A stretch of 57,710 nt of DNA from assembly GCA_029975215.1 (NCBI GenBank), contig JARKPO010000080.1, forward strand, positions 1 through 57,710. The letters are read 5' to 3'. The notes under the pieces are model-generated. The model was not told the DNA's origin. It ran no database searches and worked only from the letters and a program-made list of their open reading frames with translations. The first letter of the stretch is position 1. Every line of letters begins with the position of its first letter. This document shows, one piece after another, positions 34,929 to 43,751 of the stretch. The DNA comes from Levilinea sp. GTDB lineage: Bacteria > Chloroflexota > Anaerolineae > Anaerolineales > Anaerolineaceae. The translations under genes were made by a program, and so were the position numbers.

Positions 34929-36094
34929 GACTCCTCAACGTGGTGGTCAAATGTTTCCGCGAGCAAAAGCGCGACCTGTGGGTGCTGGGGCTGTCCCTGG
35001 CCTTTGCGCCGCTGTTTGTGCTGATCTATTACCTGATGACCGGCGGCACCGGCTCCACCTCCTACAGCGTGCTGGTGATCAACCGCGACCAGTCCGTGCT
35101 GCGTGCCAATGGGGTCACTCTGGCGGCCGGAGAGCAGGTGGTGGCCGACCTGCGCGCCATGACCTACAAAAGCGGCAACCCGCTGCTGCGCGTCAGCCTC
35201 ACCCAGGATGAGGCCCAGGCCGAGCGCCAGGTGCGCGACCGGCAGGCCTCCGTGCTGCTGATCCTCCCGCCGGATTTCTCCGCCACCCTGGCCGCTTACC
35301 AGGAGGGCCGCACCCCCGCCCCCGCCCAGGTGACCTTGAAGGGCGACCTGACCAACCCCACCTACACCATCAGCGCGGTGATGGTGATGACCGCCGCCGA
35401 TGAGGCCGCCAACACGTTCACCCAGGCCCCCCGGCCAGTGGAGCTGAACGAGGTGGCCCTGGGTGATTCCAGCTCGCGCTCCGAATTTGAAAATTACATC
35501 CCCGGCCTGCTGGTGATGGCCGTGGTGCTGATGGTCTTCCAGGCCGCCATGATGCCCGCCCGCGACATCGAAGCCGGCACGCTGCGCCGCCTGCGGCTGA
35601 CCTCCCTTACCTCCGCGGAATACCTGGGGGGTATGGCCGTCTGGCTGACTCTGGTGTCGGTGCTGTCCATTCTGATCACCTTTGCCACAGCGGTGGCCCT
35701 GGGGTTCCGTTCTCAGGGGCCTCTGGCGGCCGCCATCCTGATTGACATCATCGCCGCCCTCTCGGTGATTGCCGTGGGGCTGATCGTGGCCTGCCTGTCC
35801 AAGACCGTCTCTCAGGCCTTTGTCATCGCCAATTTCCCCCTCGGCTTTCTCATGTTCCTCACCGGAGCGGCCTTCCCCCTGCCGCGTCCCACCCTGCTGA
35901 CCCTCTTCGGCCATCCCCTCAGCTACGCCGATTTCCTGCCCCCCACCCACGCCGTCATCGCGCTGAACAAGATCTTCACCCTGGGCGCGGGCTTTGGCGA
36001 CGTGCTGTTTGAATTCAGCGCCCTGCTGCTGCTGACCCTGGTTTATTTTTCCATCGCCGTTGCGCTCTTCCGGCGCACGCAGCTGCGGCGCTGA
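34925..36094 (+). CDS. ABC-2 type permease of the same exporter
   Basis: 389 residues, ATG overlapping the ATPase stop. One N-terminal helix (LGLSLAFAPLFVLIYYLM), a large extracytoplasmic domain of about 180 residues (YSVLVINRDQSV... VLLILPPDFSATL) and five to six C-terminal helices with the EAGTLRRLRLTSLTSAEYL cytosolic coupling segment: the ABC2_membrane_3 layout of YhgE/DrrB-like exporters. The cargo may be a drug, lipid or peptide; nothing near it decides. Confidence 0.93.
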   Translation: MRLLNVVVKCFREQKRDLWVLGLSLAFAPLFVLIYYLMTGGTGSTSYSVLVINRDQSVLRANGVTLAAGEQVVADLRAMTYKSGNPLLRVSLTQDEAQAERQVRDRQASVLLILPPDFSATLAAYQEGRTPAPAQVTLKGDLTNPTYTISAVMVMTAADEAANTFTQAPRPVELNEVALGDSSSRSEFENYIPGLLVMAVVLMVFQAAMMPARDIEAGTLRRLRLTSLTSAEYLGGMAVWLTLVSVLSILITFATAVALGFRSQGPLAAAILIDIIAALSVIAVGLIVACLSKTVSQAFVIANFPLGFLMFLTGAAFPLPRPTLLTLFGHPLSYADFLPPTHAVIALNKIFTLGAGFGDVLFEFSALLLLTLVYFSIAVALFRRTQLRR

Positions 36095-36097
36095 GCG

Positions 36098-36139
36098 TAA
36101 AAACAAAGGCGGCCCACGTGCACGCCGCGGAGCCGCCTT
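36098..36139 (-). terminator. Rho-independent terminator of the zincin-like gene
   Basis: AAGGCGGC / GCCGCCTT stem, long loop, and on the minus strand TTTGTTTTTAC. It begins 15 bases after the zincin-like stop; the plus-strand ABC operon ends five bases before it and has no T-run of its own. Confidence 0.65.
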
Positions 36140-36153
36140 CTGCTCTCACCGCA

Positions 36154-37338
36154 TCAATTCTTCCCTGCCGTTCCGGCTGCCGCCTCTGTCAGCAGGTCTT
36201 CCAGCCAGACCCCCGGCTCAAACGCCCGTTCCTTCCATCCTGGGTAGAGGCGGTCCAGCAGATACGCCTGCGCCATGCCGGAATAATAAAAACGGCCATC
36301 GCCTGGGTCGTTAGACATCCTCGGCATCTGATCCAGTTCCTGCCGCCAGCGCTGCTCAAAGCCCTGGTAGCGGTCAAAATCGGTCAAGCCAGCTGCGGCG
36401 GCAGACGGCTGATACGCCGCTTGGCTGCCCTGCCGCCAAATTTCCAATTCGGCGTAACGCGCCAGGCCTTCCAGCCATTCGCGCTGCTGTTCATACACCA
36501 CGCATTCGGGGTTAAGCTGGGCCGCTTTGCGGCGCTCAGCGCGCATTTGCAGGAAGCGCTCCGCCTGTCCCGCCAGTACAGCAGAATCCTCTTCGCGCAA
36601 AAGTTCCGCCAGGAATTCCAATTCCGCCTTCCAGTCCGCGGTCAACCCCTCATGCTCCCAGGGGTAGCGCTGATCCGTGCTGGCGCTCCGTTGGGCAGCC
36701 GAAAATTTGGCTTCCGCTGCCAGACCCTGCCAGGCGTGAAAGGCTTCGTGCGCGGCCAGAGAGATGTATTGGTCATCACTGTTGACCATCAAACCGACAA
36801 AAAGCGAGTAAGGAAAAACCGGCCGGAGGAAAGCGGGCAAATCTCCCCGCACGGTTTCGGCCAGAGAAATCTGCATCCACTCGCGGGTGTTCAGGCTGGA
36901 TACCCAATGCTCACCCACGCGCACGGTGAAGTTCTCCGGCTCAACCCCTGGGGGCAGTTGCTGCACATGAACCGCCTGCTCCGCAAAGCGCTTGCCCGCC
37001 AGGGTTTGCCAGGCTCCGCCACGTTGGGTCCCTGCGGGCACTTTCACCCAACCGGCAGGCGGGGAACCGGGGTAAGCCAGCAGAAAGGCGTAGGCTTCAT
37101 TGTACGTGATGGACGGCAGGGCTGCCGCGCCCCACCCTGGCCAAACCGCATCCCCAACCCGCTGGCGCAGGTGAAAATATTCCGTCTGGCGCACCAGTTC
37201 GGCTTCTTCCAGCGTGTCTGGGTGAGAAGAGGCGGTCGCCAGCCCCAGGTTGACCCCTGCCGAAAGGGCCAGCAAACCCAGGCACAATCCCATCGGGGTG
37301 AGGATCAAAATCTGCCAGATTCGTTTCGTTTTTTTCAT
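36154..37338 (-). CDS. Membrane-anchored zincin-like (HExxH) protein
   Basis: 394 residues; AGGATGACC before the second ATG, which is preferred. One N-terminal helix (WQILILTPMGLCLGLLALSAG) with positive residues before it, so the rest faces outside. Residues about 195-205 read ISLAAHEAFHAWQGLA: an HEAFH site is a classic HExxH zinc-protease motif, and downstream REWLEGLARYAELEIW gives E-G-x-A-x-Y, the usual third ligand helix of gluzincins. No family name is recognised. Likely a surface or exported peptidase, unless the site is only structural. Confidence 0.7.
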   Translation of the reverse strand: MKKTKRIWQILILTPMGLCLGLLALSAGVNLGLATASSHPDTLEEAELVRQTEYFHLRQRVGDAVWPGWGAAALPSITYNEAYAFLLAYPGSPPAGWVKVPAGTQRGGAWQTLAGKRFAEQAVHVQQLPPGVEPENFTVRVGEHWVSSLNTREWMQISLAETVRGDLPAFLRPVFPYSLFVGLMVNSDDQYISLAAHEAFHAWQGLAAEAKFSAAQRSASTDQRYPWEHEGLTADWKAELEFLAELLREEDSAVLAGQAERFLQMRAERRKAAQLNPECVVYEQQREWLEGLARYAELEIWRQGSQAAYQPSAAAAGLTDFDRYQGFEQRWRQELDQMPRMSNDPGDGRFYYSGMAQAYLLDRLYPGWKERAFEPGVWLEDLLTEAAAGTAGKN

Positions 37339-37409
37339 GGTCATCCTGTCCGCTTCAGTTCAAAACACGCACAACTTTCTATATCTTATTGACTCTGGAT
37401 GAAAGAGGC

Positions 37410-37946
37410 TCACCCGGGTTCAGCGATCCTCTTTTTCATGCGTTGGGCAGGAATCACGCAGCCTTCCACTTGATCGGTTAGCTCCAGGTATTTCACAAAC
37501 CCGGCGCGCTCATACACTTTGATCGCGCGCTGATTAAACTGATACACCCCCAGGCCTACATTCGCTCCTGGGTATTGATAACGCTGGCGAGAAAACTCAA
37601 CCGCAAAATCCACGCAGGCGTTCACAAACGAGAGGCCCAATCCTTGCCCGGTCAGCCCAGGCTGCAAACCGAAGCCAACCCACAAAATACAGCCTTCCAA
37701 CCGTCCCGCCCGCACATCTTCCAACGGAACCCACTCGTCAGCGGAGTCCAGAAAACCAAAGGACAGCTCCCCCACCAGCTCGCCGCTTTCGTCCAGCACA
37801 GCAAACAACGTGGTCCCCCATTCCTCTGTGTCGAGGATATGGTCAGCTTCATTTTCATAATCGTACAGGTCGTACGGCGGCGGATATTTCCACGTCAGGA
37901 TCCGATGTGCAAAGTCGCTGGTCATGGGCACAAATTGAAAACGCAT
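37410..37946 (-). CDS. GNAT acetyltransferase
   Basis: 178 residues from the second in-frame ATG. RFQFVPMTSDFAHRILTW and DLYDYENEADH start it (the pattern of an acetyltransferase subgroup named for PPYDLYD), followed by GFGLQPGLTGQGLGLSFVNACVDFA, the acetyl-CoA loop (Q-x-x-L-x-G-x-G-L-G) and FNQRAIKVYERAGF. Substrate unknown. Confidence 0.88.
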   Translation of the reverse strand: MRFQFVPMTSDFAHRILTWKYPPPYDLYDYENEADHILDTEEWGTTLFAVLDESGELVGELSFGFLDSADEWVPLEDVRAGRLEGCILWVGFGLQPGLTGQGLGLSFVNACVDFAVEFSRQRYQYPGANVGLGVYQFNQRAIKVYERAGFVKYLELTDQVEGCVIPAQRMKKRIAEPG

Positions 37947-38154
37947 CGTAGCATGATTCCTTTCGATTGCTGTGAGCACAAGTTAAAACACGTGATAGCC
38001 GAATACGCCAATTGACACCAGCGCACACTTTCTATTGAAACCGATCTCACCCCAACGCACATCGGCAGTCTGGGGAGATTATGGTCTGGTCATTTGGATA
38101 GTTCGAGCCGGTTCCCCGTTATGCTCGCATCCTGTTGAGGTTGAGTTTCTGCGG

Positions 38155-38856
38155 TTATATGGACACAGCGCGCCGCTGCATCTCCGCTGCCCAATCCGGG
38201 TCCATTTTGATCAGGCGGTTCTTTTTCAGATTCTCGCGGAGGACCCAGCGCACATGTTTGCCCGGCAGGCTCAATAGTCCCTCAAAAGCGGCTTTGCCGT
38301 CCTCCGGGAAGGCCGCCAGGACCACGCTCCACCCATATCCCAGGGCTTTCCGCAATGCTTCCCCCCCGGGCGAGAGTTTCCCCTCCGGTTCCATCCCCTG
38401 GGTGATGGCCGTCAGCAGGCGCAGGATTTCGCGGCCGCAGGCCGGATCGGTCAGCAGCTTCGGCTCGCACAACCCCGCCACCACCGCCCGTTTCTCGTAT
38501 TCGTTCCCAGCGGCCATGTCTGCCAGGCCCGCCAGAGTCTGCTCCACCCGGCCAACCGAGATTTCCTGAATCCCCATCGCCGCCGCCTCGCGGATTCTCC
38601 AACTGGCATGGGCCGCATAGGGCCGCAAAAAGCGGAGGACATCCTGAATGTCGTCTCGATGCAGCACCGCATAGCCCAAAACGCCGCACATGCCCACGAA
38701 TTCCTCAGGAGAGTTGCTGACCTCCTCGGAGGCATACGCCAGGCACTGCCTCACAAGCTCGTCATCTGCGCTTTTCGCAAAGGCGTACAGCAGTTCCAGG
38801 TTCCCCCTGGGGCCGGGCAGATTGGAATGAGTCAGCAGGTAATCAATGGTATACAT
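38155..38856 (-). CDS. HEAT-repeat-like protein
   Basis: 233 residues, AAGGAAAGTG before ATG. All-helical with about five HEAT-type pairs (PYAAHASWRIREAAAMGIQEI, VEQTLAGLADMAAGNEYEKRAVVAGL). The start (IDYLLTHSNLPGPRGNLELLYAFAKSADDELVRQCL) matches a group of bacterial HEAT proteins. Likely a protein-binding scaffold; nothing catalytic. Next to a WD40-fragment and another HEAT gene. Confidence 0.8.
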   Translation of the reverse strand: MYTIDYLLTHSNLPGPRGNLELLYAFAKSADDELVRQCLAYASEEVSNSPEEFVGMCGVLGYAVLHRDDIQDVLRFLRPYAAHASWRIREAAAMGIQEISVGRVEQTLAGLADMAAGNEYEKRAVVAGLCEPKLLTDPACGREILRLLTAITQGMEPEGKLSPGGEALRKALGYGWSVVLAAFPEDGKAAFEGLLSLPGKHVRWVLRENLKKNRLIKMDPDWAAEMQRRAVSI

Positions 38857-38964
38857 GGTTCACTTTCCTTATTGGCTGTTTGTCTCTGGTGCACAGGCTG
38901 CCGCTGGCTGTAAACACCCCCGGATCTTTGGTGATGACCAGCTGGCCGCCGTGGGCCTGCATCT

Positions 38965-39016
38965 GGCAGCCCCGACAAAACCGTTAAAATCTGGAATGCG
39001 CTTCAGGGGCGGCTGA
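38965..39016 (+). pseudogene. Inverted 52-bp copy of a WD40 repeat
   Basis: Fifty of 52 bases equal the reverse complement of 40570-40621, within blade six of the WD40 gene 1.6 kb away. The plus-strand frame reads SPDKTVKIWNALQGRL then a stop, with stops also upstream, so it is a fragment only. The neighbouring bases on the minus strand read as protein-like (HGGQLVITKDPGVFTASG) and may be a remnant of another gene. A duplication-inversion or the leftover of a lost WD40 gene are the options. Confidence 0.7.
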
Positions 39017-39068
39017 CATAATTCGGGTCGGATATGCCGTGAACGGCGGTCATGTTTTCTCTTTCGGG

Positions 39069-40403
39069 TCAGGCTCGAGATAATTTTAAGGCTTCTTCGC
39101 GGGATACGGGCTGATACATCATGGAAGGGTGACTGCATTCATACAGGGCGTTGCGCAGATCCGATTGGATCAATTCCAACCAAATCTCAGACTTCCAGGA
39201 TACAGGCAGGGCTTTTTCGGCCGTCTGTATCGCGGCGGCAACGCGCGGATCTGGGTAATGCACCGCTGCTTTGGCTACCCGGCCGTACAGCGCCGTCTGG
39301 GTCGGATCTGCCAGAAGGGTCAGCAGGGCTTCCAGCGCCTGCGGGTCCGCGGCATCGCCCAACAACTGAACGGCGCGCGACCGGCCGGTCTCCTGCGGGT
39401 TGAGCGCCACTTGAACCAAACCCGGCACGTCCCCCTGGGCGTACAGCGCATACGCCCTGCGCTGGCCCTCCTCCGTATCCCGCACCGGCTTCAGCGCAAA
39501 CAGAGCCGGGTTAGCGCGCAGATGGATGGCCCGCTGCATATCCTCGATGGCCGAACTCGTCCGCTCGGGAGCAGCGTCTACGGCTGCCTGAATGGCCGGG
39601 GTGATGCGCGGGTCCGCGTAGCCCACCAGCGCCAGGGCCAGCCGCCCGTGGTCACTTTGCCGCGTCGGGTCCGCCAGCATGCCCAGCAGCGGCTCCAGCG
39701 CATCGGGGTGGGTCATCTCTCCCAGCATATCGATCGCCGTGCCGCGACCGCCGTTTTTCGGATCCTGGGCCACACGCAGCAGCTTCTCCACATTTCCATC
39801 CTGCCCGAATTGATACGCCTGATTGCTTTGGCCCACGGCTTTTTTGGCGCGGACTTTGGCCTGTTTCTGTTCTTCCTGGATGCGCCGCAGATTCGCCTGT
39901 TGTTGGTCGCGCGACTTTTGGCGTTCTCTGGCCCAGTTGAAAGACTGCGCCCGGGACGGCCCCTCGCCAATCTGCCAGCCGAATGTCAGCGACCTGTGCA
40001 CCTGCGGCCAGGTTTCGCGGTGCTTCAGCGCCAGGTTCTCTTTGCCGCCGTACAGCAGCCGCTCCTGCAGCGCCGCCGCCAGCGCCAGGATCACCACAGC
40101 AAGCAGAAGGAACCCCGCCCCCCAACCGATCCCCTGAGAAAGGGCCAGCAGCACCGCGCCCAGCACAGTCAGCAGGCCAAGCGCTCCAATCACCGTTCCC
40201 AGCGCGTTTTCCAGCCCGTGACGGCGGCGGCAGGCCCGGCAGCGCGGAATGGTAAATATTTGTTTCTCATACTGCACCGTGGAGGTTTGGTAGGCCGTCT
40301 CGACCCGTTGGACCTTTTGGATCATAAACATAGGCACCTTCAGAGTACTGTCATGATGTGAAGCCTCACCGCAAAAATAACAGGGGACGATTTGATCGCA
40401 CAT
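39069..40403 (-). CDS. HEAT/Armadillo-like protein with zinc-ribbon-like start and two membrane helices
   Basis: 444 residues; GGAGGGTGA before ATG. Begins CDQIVPCYFCGEASHH with a second CRAC pair at about residue 53, possibly one zinc site. Two hydrophobic helices near residues 65-105 (GTVIGALGLLTVLGAVLLAL and AGFLLLAVVILALAAAL), then a charged coiled-coil (RERQKSRDQQQANLRRIQEEQKQ) and four or more HEAT repeats (DALEPLLGMLADPTRQSDHGRLALALVGYADPRI...). The layout is that of a membrane-linked scaffold. Function unknown. Separated from the WD40 gene by 59 bases. Confidence 0.75.
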   Translation of the reverse strand: MCDQIVPCYFCGEASHHDSTLKVPMFMIQKVQRVETAYQTSTVQYEKQIFTIPRCRACRRRHGLENALGTVIGALGLLTVLGAVLLALSQGIGWGAGFLLLAVVILALAAALQERLLYGGKENLALKHRETWPQVHRSLTFGWQIGEGPSRAQSFNWARERQKSRDQQQANLRRIQEEQKQAKVRAKKAVGQSNQAYQFGQDGNVEKLLRVAQDPKNGGRGTAIDMLGEMTHPDALEPLLGMLADPTRQSDHGRLALALVGYADPRITPAIQAAVDAAPERTSSAIEDMQRAIHLRANPALFALKPVRDTEEGQRRAYALYAQGDVPGLVQVALNPQETGRSRAVQLLGDAADPQALEALLTLLADPTQTALYGRVAKAAVHYPDPRVAAAIQTAEKALPVSWKSEIWLELIQSDLRNALYECSHPSMMYQPVSREEALKLSRA

Positions 40404-40462
40404 TCACCCTCCGATTCTCATCGTAGTGAAACACAGCTAAAACGCAGGTCCAGGGTTTTCCC

Positions 40463-41473
40463 TCAGCGCCAGATCTGCACCAGGTTATGGCCGCATCCGC
40501 AGGCCAGCTCTTTTCCATCCGGCGACCAGGCCACTGAGTTCACACGGTTGGCATGTTCCAGGGTCTGAATCAGCCGTCCTTGAAGCGCATTCCAGATTTT
40601 AACGGTTTTGTCGGGGCTGCCGGAGGCCAGGTAAGCCCCATCCGGCGACCATTGGAGCGAATGAAAATGATCCGTATGCCCTTTCAACGTGCACACCAGC
40701 TTGCCGGTGGCGGCATCCCAAATGTGCGCCAGATTCTCATTGGAAAAACTGCCCGAAGCCAGATAACGCCCATCCGGAGACCAGGCCACGCTGATCACCG
40801 CCGCCTTGTGCTTCAAAACGCGCAGCAGTATACCCTGCCGGACGTCCCAAATGCGCACGGTTTGGTCGCCGCCTCCCGATGCCAGATATTTTCCGTCCGG
40901 AGACCAGGCCACATGCACCCCCAAAATATCCGATCCCGGGGTTTTGGCGGACTCATGGAGCAGCTCAGCGAAGCTCAAACCGCGCGCCGCTTCATACACC
41001 CGCACAGTCATGTCCCAGCCGCCCACCGCCACCAGCTCTCCATCCGGCGACCAGGCAACCGAGGAGAGCGGCACGCCGCCAACTTTCATTTGAAGGCGTT
41101 CTTTTCCCGTATCCGCAGCGATGAAGCTTAACCGCGCGTCCGTTCGGGCCACCGCCAGGCTGCGCCCGTCCGGCGACCACGCCAGGGCGTTGATGCCGGC
41201 ACTGCCCGACACCCGCTCGCCGGTCACAGCGTCCCATGCCTGAATACTTTCTTCGGAAATAATCACCGGCTGCCAGTCCGCGGCGTTCCACAGGATCAAT
41301 TTGTCCGCGCCGCTGGCAAAGCGCTTCCCGTCCGGCGACCAGGCCGCGCCCATCACGCTGCCGGGAATGTTGCCGGAGTGTCCCCGCAGCAGTTGGGAGC
41401 TTCCCGCAAACACAGGGGGCAGCGGCTGATCTTCACCGCCCTTGCCGCCAAATAAACCCCGAATGAAATCCAT
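40463..41473 (-). CDS. WD40-repeat protein, seven blades
   Basis: 336 residues; GGAGGCGTTT before the ATG of DFIRGLFGG. Seven WSPDG blade ends are visible (AAWSPDGKRF, LAWSPDGRSL, VAWSPDGELV, VAWSPDGKYL, VAWSPDGRYL, LQWSPDGAYL, VAWSPDGKEL), enough for one closed beta-propeller, each with an IWD/ILWN-type close. No signal peptide, no enzyme domain. A short basic N-terminus of about 25 residues precedes it. Likely a protein-interaction platform; partner unknown. Shares a 52-bp segment with an inverted remnant nearby. Confidence 0.9.
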   Translation of the reverse strand: MDFIRGLFGGKGGEDQPLPPVFAGSSQLLRGHSGNIPGSVMGAAWSPDGKRFASGADKLILWNAADWQPVIISEESIQAWDAVTGERVSGSAGINALAWSPDGRSLAVARTDARLSFIAADTGKERLQMKVGGVPLSSVAWSPDGELVAVGGWDMTVRVYEAARGLSFAELLHESAKTPGSDILGVHVAWSPDGKYLASGGGDQTVRIWDVRQGILLRVLKHKAAVISVAWSPDGRYLASGSFSNENLAHIWDAATGKLVCTLKGHTDHFHSLQWSPDGAYLASGSPDKTVKIWNALQGRLIQTLEHANRVNSVAWSPDGKELACGCGHNLVQIWR

Positions 41474-41528
41474 AAACGCCTCCAATTCTGTTGATCCGAT
41501 ACCCGGCTGGCTTCACCGCTCGGCCGCC

Positions 41529-41996
41529 CTATTTCACCAGGCCGCCGTGATACACCAGCTCATACACCTTCACACCCTCGCGCAAAATCCACTCTCTCCC
41601 CGTGAAGTACGCCTCATCGCCCTCGCTGGTATCCACATAGGTCAAGGCGCCATCTGTGTGTTCAAACCCGCCCAAAAAACGCCCCTCGGCGTACATCTTC
41701 GTCAGGCTCACCTTGATCATCTGCCCGGCCTGGGCCGAGGTGATCCGCTCCGGCAGCAGGATGCGCCCAAAATAATTCATGGCCCACACCACCTGGCCGC
41801 AATAATACACGGCTTCTTCGCCGATAAAGTCGCTCTCGCCCAGATAGCTGTCGTGATAGGCCCAGTCGCCTTCAAAATATTGCAGATCATGCGAACCCAG
41901 GCGGTAAGGCAGCAATTTCTGCCCGCTGCCCACATAGGTGGCCCGCTTGGCGGCCAGGATAAAGGCGTTGAGTTCCGCTGGAGAATAAGGGCTCAA
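41529..41996 (-). CDS. DUF5680 family protein
   Basis: 155 residues. Starts at a TTG preceded by AAAGGTGC; no ATG lies before the conserved region. LNAFILAAKRATYVGSGQK, then GSHDLQYFEGDWAYHDSYLGESDFIGEEAVYYCGQVVWAMNYFG and the closing REGVKVYELVYHGGLV cover the whole domain. The family has no known function; homologues occur in phyla with many small XRE-like fusions, but none is fused here. Confidence 0.88.
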   Translation of the reverse strand: MSPYSPAELNAFILAAKRATYVGSGQKLLPYRLGSHDLQYFEGDWAYHDSYLGESDFIGEEAVYYCGQVVWAMNYFGRILLPERITSAQAGQMIKVSLTKMYAEGRFLGGFEHTDGALTYVDTSEGDEAYFTGREWILREGVKVYELVYHGGLVK

Positions 41997-42048
41997 TTTT
42001 GCACCTTTGGCTTTGTATCAAAAGATCACCGGCTGCTGGAATATGGCT

Positions 42049-42972
42049 TCAGCGGCGTGAGCGCGCCTCTTTTAGTGTAGACGAATTTCTCCAAATCTGC
42101 ACGATCAAAGTGCCCACACCTACCAGGACAATCCCCAAAATCTGCCGCCCCGTGAGCGGCTCGTCCAGAAACAGCCAGGCCAAAATGGCGATCTGCGGCA
42201 GCATGGTGCTGTTGAGGATGCTGGATTCAACCGCCGTCAGGGTTTGCAGAGAGAGATTCCACAGGGTGAAGGCCAGGGCTGTGTTCACCACCGCCAGCCA
42301 GGCGATGATCAGCCACTGGGTACCGTCCAGCCGTCCAAAGCCCTGGGTCAGGATGCCCGTCCCCAGCAAGAGGGCCCCGCCAATGCCCATGCTGACCGCC
42401 GTCACCACCAGGGGCGCCAGCCGGCCCTGGTGATTCATCTGCCGCCCCAGCAGCGAAGAGCTCGCATTGGCCAGCACCCCCACCAGCGCCGCCAGCAGGC
42501 CCAACGTCTGCCCCGCGGGGATGTTCAGCGGGAAAAAGTAGACCAACGCACCCACCGCCGAGAGCAGAATGCCGCCCCACTGCGCCAGGGAAGGCGGCTC
42601 CTGGTTGAGCCAGCCGCTGGGCAGGGCCACAAAAATCGGCGAGAAGTTGAGCAGCAGCGACAGGGTGGCTGCGGGCAAAAAAGCCAGGCTGACGAACTGC
42701 GCCCCCTGGGTGAGGGCGTAAAAGAGCACCCCCAGAATCGCCAGCTGCCCCCACTCCGCCCGAGAGAGACGCCGCAGGGTCTGGCGGTGGGCCGGGCTGA
42801 GCAGGACAAAGGGCAGCAGGCATAGAAAGGCCAGAAAATAGCGCAGACCGGCAAAAGTGAGCGCAGGCAAGCTGGCTTTCAGCCCCATTTTGATCAGCAC
42901 CCAGGAGGTGGACCACAGAAAAGTGACCAAAAGCGCCAGCAGCGCAGCTTGTAAATGTTTGCGAGTGTTCAT
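42049..42972 (-). CDS. EamA-family (DMT) transporter
   Basis: 307 residues, ten transmembrane helices in two EamA halves: LLALLVTFLWSTSWVLIKMGL opens the first half and LGLLAALVGVLANASSSLLGRQM the second; the cytoplasmic R-x-R end is RSRR. Probably exports amino acids or metabolites. GAGGCTCC before ATG. The stop is 52 bases from the DUF5680 start; the RibD-like gene lies upstream by 47 bases. Confidence 0.93.
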   Translation of the reverse strand: MNTRKHLQAALLALLVTFLWSTSWVLIKMGLKASLPALTFAGLRYFLAFLCLLPFVLLSPAHRQTLRRLSRAEWGQLAILGVLFYALTQGAQFVSLAFLPAATLSLLLNFSPIFVALPSGWLNQEPPSLAQWGGILLSAVGALVYFFPLNIPAGQTLGLLAALVGVLANASSSLLGRQMNHQGRLAPLVVTAVSMGIGGALLLGTGILTQGFGRLDGTQWLIIAWLAVVNTALAFTLWNLSLQTLTAVESSILNSTMLPQIAILAWLFLDEPLTGRQILGIVLVGVGTLIVQIWRNSSTLKEARSRR

Positions 42973-43019
42973 GGTATTGGAGCCTCGATGGTGTCATTCA
43001 GGAATAAAATGCAGCTTAT

Positions 43020-43577
43020 TCAGGCTTGCGGGCGGATATCGTAGCGCAGTTCCACCATGCCTCCGCCGTATGGTTGCACCGCACGCAGCTGCAGAGTCGG
43101 GCCGGGCACAAAGCGCGGGAAGAACGGTTTTCCGCTGCCCAAGGTGGCCGAGCCGATCTGAACGATGATCTCATCCAGCAGGCCCGCGTCAAAAAACTGT
43201 CCGGCCAGGTCGCCGCCGCCCACAATCCAGATATTTTTCTCCCCCGCCGCCGCGCGCATCTCGGCGTGAACCGGGCGCACGTCGCCCTGCACAAAACGGA
43301 TGGGTGCGTTGGCCGGGGCGGGGAAGGTTCGCCGGGTGAATACCCAGGCCGGCTGCGTGTACATCCAGGCGGTTTCCTCCGGCGTGCCCAGTTTGAGTGC
43401 GTAGCGCAGCAGCCATTCATAGGTGGATGCGCCCATCGCCAGCGCGCCCACCTCAGCAATGAAATCCGGGTAGCTGGTGGCCTCGGGGTCTGCCAGGGGG
43501 AACAGCCACTCCAGGGAGTGATCTTCTGTAGCGATAAAGCCGTCCAGGCTGGAAGCGGTGTAATATTGGGTTTTCAT
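43020..43577 (-). CDS. Dihydrofolate reductase/RibD C-terminal family reductase
   Basis: 185 residues; AAAGGGACCCCC before ATG. YYTASSLDGFIATEDHSLEWLF starts the DHFR-like fold; LAMGASTYEWLLRY, then KNIWIVGGGDLAGQFFDAGLLDEIIVQIG is the NADPH-binding G-G-G strand. Small stand-alone copies of this domain often act as NADPH-dependent reductases of unknown substrate. Confidence 0.9.
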   Translation of the reverse strand: MKTQYYTASSLDGFIATEDHSLEWLFPLADPEATSYPDFIAEVGALAMGASTYEWLLRYALKLGTPEETAWMYTQPAWVFTRRTFPAPANAPIRFVQGDVRPVHAEMRAAAGEKNIWIVGGGDLAGQFFDAGLLDEIIVQIGSATLGSGKPFFPRFVPGPTLQLRAVQPYGGGMVELRYDIRPQA

Positions 43578-43751
43578 CGGGGGTCCCTTTCAAACCAGCA
43601 TCGCATCCGTCTGCTATCAACAAACGCCCAGCGAACCCGCAGGGCTGCGTTAATCATACCCCGTTTTCTACGGCCCTAAGCCAAACGCAAAAAGTGTACA
43701 AATCTGCATTTCAACTGCACATTTGCCTAAAAGATGAGACCCACCGCCCCC

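Noticed and set aside
34832..36106. Open minus-strand frame of 424 codons opposite the ABC exporter
   Set aside because: Repeated Gly/His/Gln composition typical of antisense in GC-rich DNA. The plus strand has the two exporter genes with full motifs.
40570..41450. Regular near-repeats in the WD40 gene considered as a possible CRISPR or tandem DNA array
   Set aside because: The spacing (about 120 bases) and protein pattern WSPDG fit beta-propeller blades; repeats diverge at wobble positions as coding repeats do.
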